In this document: one piece after another, positions 23,853-31,155 of the stretch
How the letters are laid out: each line of letters opens with the position of its first letter
How positions within the stretch are numbered: the stretch's first letter is position 1
Source: Actinomycetota bacterium
Lineage (GTDB): Bacteria; Actinomycetota; Thermoleophilia; Solirubrobacterales; 70-9
DNA length: 60,995 nucleotides
Assembly (NCBI GenBank): GCA_018268575.1
Contig: JAFDWF010000029.1
Coordinates: forward strand, 1 to 60,995
Direction: 5' to 3'
Made by a program: the position numbers and the translations under genes
Notes under the pieces: model-generated
The model's database searches: none
What the model was told of the DNA's origin: nothing
The model's input: the letters and a program-made list of their open reading frames with translations, nothing else

Positions 23853-24224
23853 ATGAGTTCGGAATTGCTCGAAGTCGCGCGCCCCGCTCTCGAGGCCTGG
23901 CAGCGCGGCGACGTCGAGGCGCTGGCGGATCTGCTCGATCCCGAGGTCGAGCTGACCTGGTGGGAGCCGGGGGAGTGGGACTGCCACGGTCGCGCGGAGG
24001 TGCTGACGCTGCTCCGCGAACGGGCAGCCGAAGGGGCCGGGACGGCGGAGATCGAATTGATCGACGCCGGCCCCGACGCGATCGTCTCGGCCTGGAGCGA
24101 GGCCTTCACCGAGGGCCCCGTGGCGGGTCTGCGGCCCGCCACCTTGATCACCTTCCGCGACGGGAAGGCGATCTCGATGCGCCAGTTCCGCAGTCGTGAG
24201 GAAGCGTTCGAGGCCGCCGGATGA
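23853..24224 (+). CDS. NTF2/SnoaL-like protein
   Basis: A 123-residue single-domain protein of the nuclear-transport-factor-2/SnoaL fold: ARPALEAWQRGDVEALADLL and DPEVELTWWEPGEWDCHG at the start, then VLTLLRERAAEG, and RPATLITFRDGKAISMRQFR at the end. Members are small-molecule isomerases, hydrolases or binding proteins. I choose ATG 23853, which is 9 nt after AGGAG; the in-frame ATG at 23844 directly abuts that site. Its stop overlaps the start of a second NTF2-like gene by ATGA, making a co-translated pair. Confidence 0.8.
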   Translation: MSSELLEVARPALEAWQRGDVEALADLLDPEVELTWWEPGEWDCHGRAEVLTLLRERAAEGAGTAEIELIDAGPDAIVSAWSEAFTEGPVAGLRPATLITFRDGKAISMRQFRSREEAFEAAG

Positions 24225-24616
24225 ACGACGCCACCCGGGGCATCGCGGGGAAGCTGAAGACTGCGCTCGAGCAGGAGGACGAGGAACTCTTCGCCTCGCT
24301 GCTCGACCCCGCGGTGCGCTGGGGCGGCGAGGAGGAGACGCCAGAGACGTGCCACTCGCGCGGGGAGGTGCTGGCCTGGTATCGCAAGCTCAAGGACGCC
24401 GGCATCAGCGCCAAGGTCGCAGACGTGATCGACCGTGGCGACCTTGTCGTGCTGGGCTTGGCGGTCTCCCGGCCGGAGCGCGGGCCTGGGTCCGAGATCG
24501 CTCCGGTCGTCTTCCAGGTCTTCAGGCTCGCCGAGGGCCTCGTCGTGGACATCCGCGGGTTCCCCGAGCGCGCCGAGGCGCTGGCCCTGGTCGACGAGTT
24601 CGACTCCGGCGAGTGA
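24221..24616 (+). CDS. NTF2/SnoaL-like protein (second of pair)
   Basis: The 131-residue protein has the same fold as its upstream partner: GIAGKLKTALEQEDEELFAS, LLDPAVRWGGEEETPETCHS, REGEVLAWYRKL-type helix and PVVFQVFRLAEGLVVDIRGF. The two are similar in layout but diverged in sequence, so they may form a heterodimer, as fits their four-base overlap. Function unknown. About 120 bp separate it from the convergent Crp-like gene. Confidence 0.8.
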   Translation: MNDATRGIAGKLKTALEQEDEELFASLLDPAVRWGGEEETPETCHSRGEVLAWYRKLKDAGISAKVADVIDRGDLVVLGLAVSRPERGPGSEIAPVVFQVFRLAEGLVVDIRGFPERAEALALVDEFDSGE

Positions 24617-24736
24617 GCGATCTGGCCGCGCGGCCGGTCGGAGCCGGGCGGGGGACCCTCGACATCGCCAGGGTGCGCGATCAGTTTCGGCGGTCGCCGC
24701 ATCGAAAGGGCGCCGCCCCCGGGCCTCGCGCGCTGA

Positions 24737-25453
24737 TCACCGATTATCCGTGGCGAGCCCCCCGCTGGCGAAGCTCGGCGGTTGGTCAAGCACCCACTCG
24801 CTCCCGACCCGGATCACCTGGCCGGACCGCACGAGCTTGGTCAGGGCGGTGCTGACCGAAGGGCGCCGGGCGGCGACCAGCTCCGCCAGCAGGGCATGGG
24901 TCAGCGGTGCGGCGACCCTCACCCCGCTACGGGTCACGTATCCCCAACGCTCGGCGAGGAGCCAGAGGAGCATCAGCAGTCGGTCCTCGACCCGGCGCTG
25001 TTGCAGGATCGCGAGCTCCAGGGCAAGGTGGCGGGAGCGGACCATGACGCGATCGACGAGACGCGTGGCGATCTGGGGATACGGGGCGACGCGTCGGACG
25101 AAGGCGTCGTCGAGGACCGCCAGCTCCGCCGGCGCGATCGTCTGCCAGCTCGCCTCGAACGGCTGACTGGCGAGGCGGCCGGGCGCCTGCCAGGGGCGCA
25201 GCAGATCTCCCGGGCCGAGCAGCTCCGCGCCGTAGCGCTCCTGCCTCCCCACCCTTCGCACGATGAACCCGGAGAGGACCAGCAGACCGAAGCCCTGCTC
25301 CCTGGGGGGATCCCAGGGACCCTCGGCGAGGCGCTCGACGCGGGCGGTCGCGGCCGCGAAGGCGCGCGACCTGACGTCCGCCTCGACCCGCTCGCCCAGG
25401 TCTGGATCCACCTCGAGCACGCGGACGACCCGATCATCTTCGCCCGTGCTCAT
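24737..25453 (-). CDS. Crp/Fnr-type transcription regulator
   Basis: A 238-residue cytosolic regulator. Residues about 30-130 form a cyclic-nucleotide-binding-like beta roll (GFGLLVLSGFIVRRVGRQER, AELLGPGDLLRPW, AELAVLDDAFVRRVA), followed by a dimer helix (RSRHLALELAILQQRRVEDR, LLMLLWLLAERWG) and a winged helix-turn-helix (APLTHALLAELVAARRPSVS, TALTKLVRSGQVIRV). The roll lacks an obvious cAMP-binding RS-type phosphate cassette, so the ligand is unknown. A palindrome TGTCAG-CTTT-CTGACA lies 4 bp before its ATG, a position that would let it repress itself. It is divergent from the ClC gene, which shares the 84-bp promoter region. Confidence 0.88.
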   Translation of the reverse strand: MSTGEDDRVVRVLEVDPDLGERVEADVRSRAFAAATARVERLAEGPWDPPREQGFGLLVLSGFIVRRVGRQERYGAELLGPGDLLRPWQAPGRLASQPFEASWQTIAPAELAVLDDAFVRRVAPYPQIATRLVDRVMVRSRHLALELAILQQRRVEDRLLMLLWLLAERWGYVTRSGVRVAAPLTHALLAELVAARRPSVSTALTKLVRSGQVIRVGSEWVLDQPPSFASGGLATDNR

Positions 25454-25457
25454 GAGC

Positions 25458-25473
25458 TGTCAGCTTTCTGACA
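25458..25473. promoter_or_regulatory. Palindromic operator candidate, copy 2
   Basis: TGTCAG-CTTT-CTGACA, perfect 6-bp arms, between the Crp-like gene (ATG at 25453, minus) and the ClC gene (ATG 25538, plus). It covers the spot where the Crp-like gene would have its ribosome site, so that mRNA may be leaderless or the site may act as an autorepression operator. Confidence 0.6.
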
Positions 25474-25537
25474 ACGTCCCGGTCCGGCGCGCCGCGAGGG
25501 GGCATTCCGAGGTTCCGGGTCTCCTAGGCTCGGGGGC

Positions 25538-27343
25538 ATGGGTCCTGTCGGCTCGACGTCCACCAGCACAAGTCTCCCAGGCGGCCTCGTCGCCACCGTC
25601 CGCGAGCGCCTCGGTGGCCAGGATGGGCTGCTGGTCGCGCTGGCGCTCCTGGTCGGCGTCGGCGCCGGGCTCGGGGCGATCGGCTTCCGCTATCTGATCG
25701 AGGCCTTCACCTGGATCTTCTCGGGCCACACCGACCCGAGCGCGCTCGGCCACTTCACCAATCCGCACCTCGCCTTCCTCGGCCCCTTCGTGGTCCTGGT
25801 CGTGCCGATCGTCGGCGGACTCCTCTACGGGCCGCTGGTCTACCGCTTCGCGCCCGAGGCGCGAGGCCACGGCGTGCCGGAGGTGATGCTGGCCGTGCAC
25901 CAGAACGAAGGGCGGATCCGAGGACGGGTGCCGATCGTCAAGTCCTTCGCCTCGGCGATCTGCATCGGCGCCGGCGGCTCGGTCGGGCGCGAGGGGCCGA
26001 TCGTGCAGATCGGCTCGGCCATCGGCTCCGGCCTCGGCCAGCTGACGAGACTCGGCGCCGAGAACACCCGCCTGCTGGTCGCCTGCGGCGCCGCGGGCGG
26101 GATCGGTGCGACCTTCAACGCGCCGATCGCGGGCGTCTTCTTCGGCCTCGAGCTGATCCTGCGCGACTGGGAGACGCGCTCCTTCGGCCTCGTCGTCCTC
26201 GCCGGGGTGGTGGCGACCGCCGTGGGGCGGATCGCCTTCGGCGCGGAAGCCTTCCTCACCCTGCCCGAATTCACCCTGGTCTCCGGCTGGGAGTACCCGC
26301 TCTACGCGCTGCTCGGGCTGATCGCGGCGGTGATCGGCGTCGCCTTCATCCGCGTCCTCTACGGGATGGAGGACGTCGCCGACCGGGTCTGGCACGGGCC
26401 GGCTTGGCTGCGCCCGGCGGCCGGTGGGATCCTCCTCGGCCTCGTCCTGCTGGTGCTGCCGGAGATGTACGGGGTCGGCTACCCGGTGCTGGAAGGAGCG
26501 ATCCACGGCGAATACGTGGTCGGCCTCCTGCTCGCCTTCCTCGCCGGCAAGATCCTCGCCACCAGCCTGACGATGGCGATCGGCGGCTCGGGCGGCGTCT
26601 TCGCGCCGTCGCTCTTCATCGGCGCGATGCTCGGCAGCGCCTTCGGCACCGGCGCCCACGACCTCCTGCCGGGACTGACCGCCGGGGCGGGCGCCTACGG
26701 GCTGGTCGGGATGGCGGCGGTCTTCGCGGCGGCCGGTCGGGCCCCGATCACCGCCGTCCTGATCGTCTTCGAGCTGACCGGGGACTACTCGATCATCCTG
26801 CCGCTGATGCTGGCGGTGGTCGTCGCGACCGGCCTCTCGAAGCTCCTCAGCGAGGACTCGATCTACACCCTGAAGTTGCGTCGCCGTGGGATCGACATCG
26901 AGCGCCCGGCGGCGCCGCCCGGCGTGCTGGGCGGGATCAAGGTGGCGACGGCCATGCACACGGGTCCGAGCGCGGTTCGTGCCGAGGCCCCCGTCTCGGA
27001 GGTGGCGGCGCGACTGGCGGCCGAAGGTCGCGACGCGCTGCCGGTCCTCGATCTCGAGGAAAGGGTGATCGGGATCGTCGACGTGAGGGCGATCGAGCGG
27101 GCGCTTGCCGACGGCGACGCCGCCACGGCGGGTGAAGTCGCCGAGGACCCGCCGGCGCTGCGACCCGAGGACGACCTCGGACAGGCCGTGATCCGGCTCG
27201 CCGAAGGCGACCTGTCCGCACTCCCCGTGGTCGCCCCGGACGGAGGCCTCGCAGGCTGGCTCGAACATCGCGACGTGCTGCGTGCCTACGCGGCCGCGAA
27301 CGCCGTCGGGTCGAGCAACGGAGGAGTGTCCGCCACGAGCTGA
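25538..27343 (+). CDS. ClC-family chloride channel/antiporter with CBS pair
   Basis: A 601-residue membrane protein. Residues about 25-445 form the ClC fold: GHGVPEVMLA (anion-binding loop 1), AGGSVGREGPIVQIGSAIGS with the gating Glu of GREGP, GGIGATFNAPIAGVFFGLEL, GGSGGVFAPSLFIGAMLG (loop 2) and a Tyr-containing EDSIYTLKLRRRG at the end of the membrane part. Residues 460-590 are two CBS domains (VATAMHTGPSAVRAEAPVSE, DALPVLDLEERVIGIVDV; DLSALPVVAPDGGLAGWLEH) that may bind adenine nucleotides and gate it. Role: Cl-/H+ exchange or Cl- conduction. The KimA-like K+ transporter follows 106 bp downstream in the same direction, but its leader has its own cis element. Confidence 0.95.
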   Translation: MGPVGSTSTSTSLPGGLVATVRERLGGQDGLLVALALLVGVGAGLGAIGFRYLIEAFTWIFSGHTDPSALGHFTNPHLAFLGPFVVLVVPIVGGLLYGPLVYRFAPEARGHGVPEVMLAVHQNEGRIRGRVPIVKSFASAICIGAGGSVGREGPIVQIGSAIGSGLGQLTRLGAENTRLLVACGAAGGIGATFNAPIAGVFFGLELILRDWETRSFGLVVLAGVVATAVGRIAFGAEAFLTLPEFTLVSGWEYPLYALLGLIAAVIGVAFIRVLYGMEDVADRVWHGPAWLRPAAGGILLGLVLLVLPEMYGVGYPVLEGAIHGEYVVGLLLAFLAGKILATSLTMAIGGSGGVFAPSLFIGAMLGSAFGTGAHDLLPGLTAGAGAYGLVGMAAVFAAAGRAPITAVLIVFELTGDYSIILPLMLAVVVATGLSKLLSEDSIYTLKLRRRGIDIERPAAPPGVLGGIKVATAMHTGPSAVRAEAPVSEVAARLAAEGRDALPVLDLEERVIGIVDVRAIERALADGDAATAGEVAEDPPALRPEDDLGQAVIRLAEGDLSALPVVAPDGGLAGWLEHRDVLRAYAAANAVGSSNGGVSATS

Positions 27344-27413
27344 GAGCTTTGACCGTCCGACCCGCCGAGGCGCCGGACCTCGCCGGGTTGCAGGAGCCTT
27401 TAGGGTCATCGTC

Positions 27414-27439
27414 GGTGAGCCGGGAAGCCTGGTCGGCAC
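27414..27439 (+). promoter_or_regulatory. 26-bp leader element, copy A
   Basis: A 26-bp stretch with core GAGCCGGGAAGCCTGG ends 10 bp before the ATG of the KimA-like gene. An exact copy lies in the opposite orientation at 29716-29741, in the leader of the response regulator. Both point toward the start codon of their gene. GCCG and CGGC inside it can pair to give a hairpin with GAAGCCTGG in the loop, and in this copy outer GGTG and CACC also pair. A TAGGGT that could be a -10 box lies about 12 bp upstream, so the element may be at the very 5' end of the mRNA. It does not match a riboswitch that I know. Confidence 0.65.
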
Positions 27440-27449
27440 CCGACTCCCC

Positions 27450-28853
27450 ATGCCCGCGGACCGCCTTCAACCTTCCCCCGACCAGGTCCCGTCGGGTGGC
27501 CGACTCCGCGCCCTCGCCTTCTCGCGCCCGGTCCTCCTCTTCGCCTTCGCCTTCGCGGTGATGGCCGACCCCGTCTCCTCGGTCGCCTACGCGATCGAGG
27601 CCGCGCTGCGGGCGCTCGACGGCGACCTGGGCCTGCTCTTGCCGACGATGGCACTGGTCGTCGCCGTGATCGCCCTGATCATCGCCAACTACCACGAGCT
27701 GATCGGGCGCTTCCCCGAAGGCGGCGGCGCCGCGGCGGCCGCCGGATCGGCCTTCGGCGAGGCCTGGGCCTTCATCCCGATCGGCGCCCTGATCGTCGAC
27801 TTCGTCCTGACGATCGCGATCAGCGTCTCGGCCGCCTCCTCGGCGCTGATCGCCTTCGCCTCCGGGCTGGCGCCGATGCGGATCCCGCTGGCCCTCGCGG
27901 TGCTCGTCCTCGTAGCCGGCCTCACCTGGTTCGGCCACGTCGGCCGCGCGATCTTCGCGGCGATGACCACGCTGTTCGTCGTGGTGAGCGTCGTCGTCCT
28001 CGCCGCGGGCTTCAGCACGACGCCGTCGCGGCCGCCGATCGACCTCTCGGCGGGCCACTCGCCGCTGCTCGCCGTGATCCTCGCCTTCCCGGTGGCGATG
28101 GCCCTCGCCACCGGGGTCGAGGCGCCCTCCTCGGCGATCGCCCAGCTCGGCCAGCTGGACGACGCGGGCAGGCGGCGGTTCGGGCGGTTCACGATCTGGG
28201 CCACCCTGGCGATCGTCGGGTCGCTGACCCTCGGCCTGACGGCGCTCGCCGTCCACCTCCACATCGGCATCCCCCGACCCGACCAGACGCAGATCTCCGA
28301 AGTCGCCAAGGCGAGCGTCGCCGACCGGCTCTACACGACCTTCCAGATCGTCACCGCCCTGCTCCTCCTCGCCGCCGCGAGCTCCTCCTTCCAGGCCGGT
28401 CCGGGACTGCTCCGGGCGCTGGCACGGCGGGTGCGGGCGGGCGGCGAGGAGGCGGGCGTCCTCCACCCCCGCCTCGGCACGGTCAACCGCCACCACACCC
28501 CCTACGTGGCGGTGGGGGTCTTCCTGGCGGTCTCCGCCGCGGTCGTGGTGGCCGCGGGCGCGAAGGAACAGGAGCTGGTCCTCTTCTACGCCGTCGCCGT
28601 CTTCCTCAGCTTCCTCGTCGGCCTGCTGGCGATGGCCCGTTTCGCGCGGCGCGAGGGACGCCGGATCGTGCTGGCGATGAGCGTCCTCGGTGCCGTCGTG
28701 GTGACCTTCACCCTGGCGATCAACCTCTCGCGCGGCGATCCGATCGCCTCGCTGGCCGCCTCGCTGGCGATCGCCGCCGTGCTCTGGCGGCTCTGGGTGC
28801 GGGCGGGCAGGCCGCGCGGCATCGCGGCGGCGGTGGTCGAGGCGGAGCGCTGA
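27450..28853 (+). CDS. KimA/YdaO-like potassium transporter (APC superfamily)
   Basis: The 467-residue protein has about 12 membrane segments and follows Bacillus subtilis KimA (YdaO) motif by motif: ADPVSSVAYAIEAALRAL, FPEGGGAAAAAGSAFGEAWA, LIVDFVLTIAISVSAASSAL, ALATGVEAPSSAIAQL, RPDQTQISEVAKAS, and YAVAVFLSFLVGLLAMARF. KimA is a high-affinity K+/H+ symporter; the B. subtilis gene is controlled by c-di-AMP both as protein and through a riboswitch. The cytosolic C-terminal domain that mediates dimerisation in KimA is missing here (467 versus about 607 residues). The ATG at 27450 is chosen because upstream in-frame sequence contains the 26-bp leader element. Neighbouring ClC gene suggests joint K+/Cl- handling. 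Confidence 0.85.
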   Translation: MPADRLQPSPDQVPSGGRLRALAFSRPVLLFAFAFAVMADPVSSVAYAIEAALRALDGDLGLLLPTMALVVAVIALIIANYHELIGRFPEGGGAAAAAGSAFGEAWAFIPIGALIVDFVLTIAISVSAASSALIAFASGLAPMRIPLALAVLVLVAGLTWFGHVGRAIFAAMTTLFVVVSVVVLAAGFSTTPSRPPIDLSAGHSPLLAVILAFPVAMALATGVEAPSSAIAQLGQLDDAGRRRFGRFTIWATLAIVGSLTLGLTALAVHLHIGIPRPDQTQISEVAKASVADRLYTTFQIVTALLLLAAASSSFQAGPGLLRALARRVRAGGEEAGVLHPRLGTVNRHHTPYVAVGVFLAVSAAVVVAAGAKEQELVLFYAVAVFLSFLVGLLAMARFARREGRRIVLAMSVLGAVVVTFTLAINLSRGDPIASLAASLAIAAVLWRLWVRAGRPRGIAAAVVEAER

Positions 28854-28894
28854 GCAAAGGACCGCCGACTGCCTCGGCCTGGGTCGGCGAGGCG

Positions 28895-29569
28895 CTAGGA
28901 CCCGAGCCTGTAGCCGACCCCCGGGTCGGTATGGATGTAGCGATGCCCGCCACCTTCCCCGAGCTTGCGCCGCAGGTTGAAGATGTGGCTGCGCAGAAGT
29001 CGAGGATCGCCGCCGCGCTCACGACCCCAGATCTCGACCAGGAGGGTTCTATGCGACACCGTCTTGCCGCGACGCTCGGCGAGGAACCGGAGGAGATCGA
29101 ACTCGATAGGAGTCAGGCGTACCTCGTGCCCCGCCTGCCTCACCACCCGCCCGGCAATGTCGATCTCGAGGTCCTCGAGCGACAGGGGCGGCGTGTCGCG
29201 CCCCACCTCACCGGCGCGCCGGAGCAACGCCTGCAGCCGCGCGATCAGCTCCGACGGACCGACCGGACTCGACGACATCTGGTCGGCACCCGCCTCGAGC
29301 GCCTCTATCCCTCGCTCCGCATCATCCTCGCCACAGATGATGAGGATCGGCAGCGAGCCCTCCGCCGCGCGAAGGCACCTCGTCGTCTCGATCCCGTCGG
29401 GCCCGGCACCGCCCACGTCGACTATCGCAGCGGCGGGGTGAAGGGCGGCGCTTTGCGAGATCGCCTCCTCGGCGCCGGCGGCGACCACGCTCTCGTGGCC
29501 GTGTTCGCGCAGGATCACCTGGAAGGCACGTCGGTCCCGCCCCACGGCGGCGCAGATCAGCACCAGCAT
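28895..29569 (-). CDS. OmpR/KdpE-type response regulator with atypical receiver
   Basis: A 224-residue protein: receiver domain 1-118, DNA-binding winged helix 128-224. The C-terminal part is a normal Trans_reg_C domain (VRLTPIEFDLLRFLAERRGK, LLRSHIFNLRRKLGEGGGHR, YIHTDPGVGYRLGS) close to KdpE. The receiver keeps the phospho-acceptor-position Asp in AAIVDVGGAGPDG but the acidic pair after the first strand is replaced (LICAAVGRDRRAF) and the conserved Lys is Ser (ADQMSSSPVGPSEL). It is therefore probably not phosphorylated in the standard way. No histidine kinase lies nearby. ATG at 29569; a long leader upstream holds the 26-bp element and a strong hairpin. Neighbouring K+ transporter supports a role in ion homeostasis. 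Confidence 0.85.
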   Translation of the reverse strand: MLVLICAAVGRDRRAFQVILREHGHESVVAAGAEEAISQSAALHPAAAIVDVGGAGPDGIETTRCLRAAEGSLPILIICGEDDAERGIEALEAGADQMSSSPVGPSELIARLQALLRRAGEVGRDTPPLSLEDLEIDIAGRVVRQAGHEVRLTPIEFDLLRFLAERRGKTVSHRTLLVEIWGRERGGDPRLLRSHIFNLRRKLGEGGGHRYIHTDPGVGYRLGS

Positions 29570-29715
29570 CCGACCGCCCACCCGTCTCGCTCGACGACCG
29601 CCACGATTCTGTCCGGCGACCGATCCGCGCCGCCGTAGCCGAGGTGGCCGATCCCGGAGGGAGGCGCTGGGATTTCGGATTCGGTGGGCATCGGGAGCCG
29701 GCAGGGCACGACATC

Positions 29716-29741
29716 GTGCCGACCAGGCTTCCCGGCTCACC
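29716..29741 (-). promoter_or_regulatory. 26-bp leader element, copy B
   Basis: Exact inverted copy of 27414-27439, reading toward the response-regulator gene, 146 bp before its ATG. On the minus strand TATGCT, a possible -10 box, precedes it by about 10 bp, as TAGGGT does at copy A. The flanks are different, so the conserved unit is just this segment. Confidence 0.65.
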
Positions 29742-29847
29742 GTCGACGAGCATAGCCGACCCCCGGGGCCTCTTCCGATGCGATGCCGCGAACAAAGAAG
29801 CTCGAGTCGTGAGCTCGCGATCACGTCCACCCCGGCCGGCTAAGAAC

Positions 29848-29885
29848 CGGCCGCCGCCCGGCTGTGCTCGCGGGCGGCGGCCGGC
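29848..29885. terminator. GC-rich hairpin, 14-bp arms
   Basis: Arms CCGGCCGCCGCCCG (29848-29861) and its exact complement (29872-29885) around a 10-nt loop. It lies upstream of the response-regulator promoter region and separates it from the small ORF at 30081. It may insulate the two divergent units. Confidence 0.5.
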
Positions 29886-29980
29886 TGTCTCGTCCTTGAC
29901 CGGGGGTTGCATATGCGTCCCTGGCTGGCCCCGGATGTAACTCGACACACGACACCATTGCCAGCTTCCACGGCTCCGCT

Positions 29981-29996
29981 TGTCAGAGTTCTGACC
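29981..29996. promoter_or_regulatory. Palindromic operator candidate, copy 3
   Basis: TGTCAGAGTTCTGACC, identical to copy 1 (12108-12123) except for the last base. It lies 85 bp upstream of the small membrane ORF at 30081 and about 240 bp upstream of response-regulator leader element B. Confidence 0.5.
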
Positions 29997-30080
29997 ATCC
30001 CGCGGATCGGCCGGGGCACGGTCGTCAGGGGGCTTACCGACACGCTTGCGAGACACCGTGAAGAGGCGGAGGATCGTGAC

Positions 30081-30239
30081 ATGGTTTCCCCAGCGGTCAT
30101 AGCCGGCTTCGCCGTGATCGATGCTTCGGTACTCGGCCAGCTGATCTACGCGGTCCGCAGCTATGAGCGTCATCACCAGGACGATGGCGCCCATACTCGG
30201 ACCCGGCGCGAGCGCACTCCCCCGCACCGCGGGCATTGA
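30081..30239 (+). CDS. Possible small membrane protein
   Basis: A 52-residue frame with ATG 30081 placed 8 nt after GGAGG. It has one hydrophobic segment (VIAGFAVIDASVLGQLIYAV) followed by a hydrophilic Arg/His-rich tail (RSYERHHQDDGAHTRTRRER). The size and layout recall single-span regulators of ion pumps such as KdpF, but sequence similarity is not evident. Support is the ribosome site and the membrane segment only. The upstream palindrome suggests regulation together with the ion-transport genes. Confidence 0.4.
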   Translation: MVSPAVIAGFAVIDASVLGQLIYAVRSYERHHQDDGAHTRTRRERTPPHRGH

Positions 30240-30732
30240 TCTCGGCGCTCTGACCATCGCGGAACTCTGCGAACTCGAACCGTTTTCGACGGTCGAGCCC
30301 ACTGCGGCCCACATGTGTGCAAACCGACGTTGCCCAACGGTGACCCGGACCGGAAGGAAACATGACCGACGCACTGCCCCCAGGGCGCGGCGGCGGATAC
30401 TCGTCAAGTTCAGGAGCCCACGTCCTCGGGCCGCCTGCTCGCATCCACGCATCCACCCCGGCCGGCTCGGCCTCCCGGCATCCGATCGCGAGTGGGGCGA
30501 CCGACCTGCACACGAAGAAAGGGCTCCTCCACAACCTCTCCAAATGCCGCGGTCCCCCTGACCACGATCCACGACGGCACGACCAGCGGCAACAAGGTCG
30601 GCCTGGCGGTCGGAGAAGTGATGCTCGATCCGACGACTGCCGAAGGACACCCCGAAGCGACGGGCCGCTTCAAGCCGTCGCTCGGTTAGCCTTCGCCGGG
30701 ACCCGTGACCTGTCCGGGCGCGGGTCTTCCGG
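30240..30732. other. Stretch without a recognisable gene
   Basis: Short frames exist (an ATG at 30362 after AAGGAAAC, and a frame ending at 30689 with TTIHDGTTSGNKVGLAVGEV) but they are in different frames and none matches a family. Base composition is lower in GC than flanks. A decayed gene is possible: the second frame reads like a real protein C-terminus (EATGRFKPSLG). Confidence 0.4.
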
Positions 30733-31137
30733 TCAGAGCCCGCGCAAGCCGGCCAGCAGGTCCGCTTCGGCCGGCATGAAGGCCGACGGGACGACCTTGC
30801 GCAGTGCCCGGAGGGTCACACCGGTCCCGGCGAGCTTCTTCGCCGCGTGCGTCGCCACCTTCGTCGTCTGCGCCTGCGGCAGCTGGAATCCGATCTGGGC
30901 CGCGGCCAGGACGGCTGCCACTGCATCGCCGTCCTTCCCCAGCCGACCCTCGGCGGCGGCCTGCCGGGCGAGCAACCTGCCGAGGTGGGCGTCCTGCCTC
31001 TTGACGGCCGACTTGTCCCGCCGGTCGAAGGCGGCGTGCTCGCGGCTGACGGTTTCTTCGATCGCGGTCGCGTTGGCGGCGATCTTGCCGGCGGTCGGGT
31101 CGAGGTCCGCGTAGGCGGCGCGGAGTTCGCCGGACAC
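30733..31137 (-). CDS. Hypothetical helical protein
   Basis: A 134-residue Ala/Leu-rich helical protein from GTG 31137 (SGELRAAYADLDPTAGKIAA, ERSREHAAF-type helices, TKVATHAAKKLAGTGVTL). Heptad-like spacing suggests a coiled coil or four-helix bundle. No signal peptide. It follows the secreted-protein genes at 31156-32249 by 18 bp and is likely in the same operon. Family not recognised. Confidence 0.55.
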   Translation of the reverse strand: MSGELRAAYADLDPTAGKIAANATAIEETVSREHAAFDRRDKSAVKRQDAHLGRLLARQAAAEGRLGKDGDAVAAVLAAAQIGFQLPQAQTTKVATHAAKKLAGTGVTLRALRKVVPSAFMPAEADLLAGLRGL

Positions 31138-31155
31138 GTGGCCGACGCTTGCTTC

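Larger units (their letters stand above)
29570..30080. other. Gene-free regulatory region
   Basis: 511 bp without a convincing gene. It contains the response-regulator leader with the 26-bp element (29716-29741), a 14-bp-arm hairpin (29848-29885), the palindrome copy 3 (29981-29996) and a GGAGG ribosome site (30068-30072) for a small ORF. A long open frame on the minus strand through this DNA has no family resemblance. Confidence 0.5.

Noticed and set aside
27344..27449. Classical c-di-AMP (ydaO) riboswitch ahead of the KimA-like gene
   Set aside because: Only 106 bp are available and the conserved blocks of that riboswitch (for example the GGGGTGAATCC-like segment) are not seen; the 26-bp element is reported as something else.
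25460..27451. Open frame of 663 codons antisense to the ClC gene
   Set aside because: Highly Asp/Arg/Gly-rich shadow of the ClC codons without motifs.
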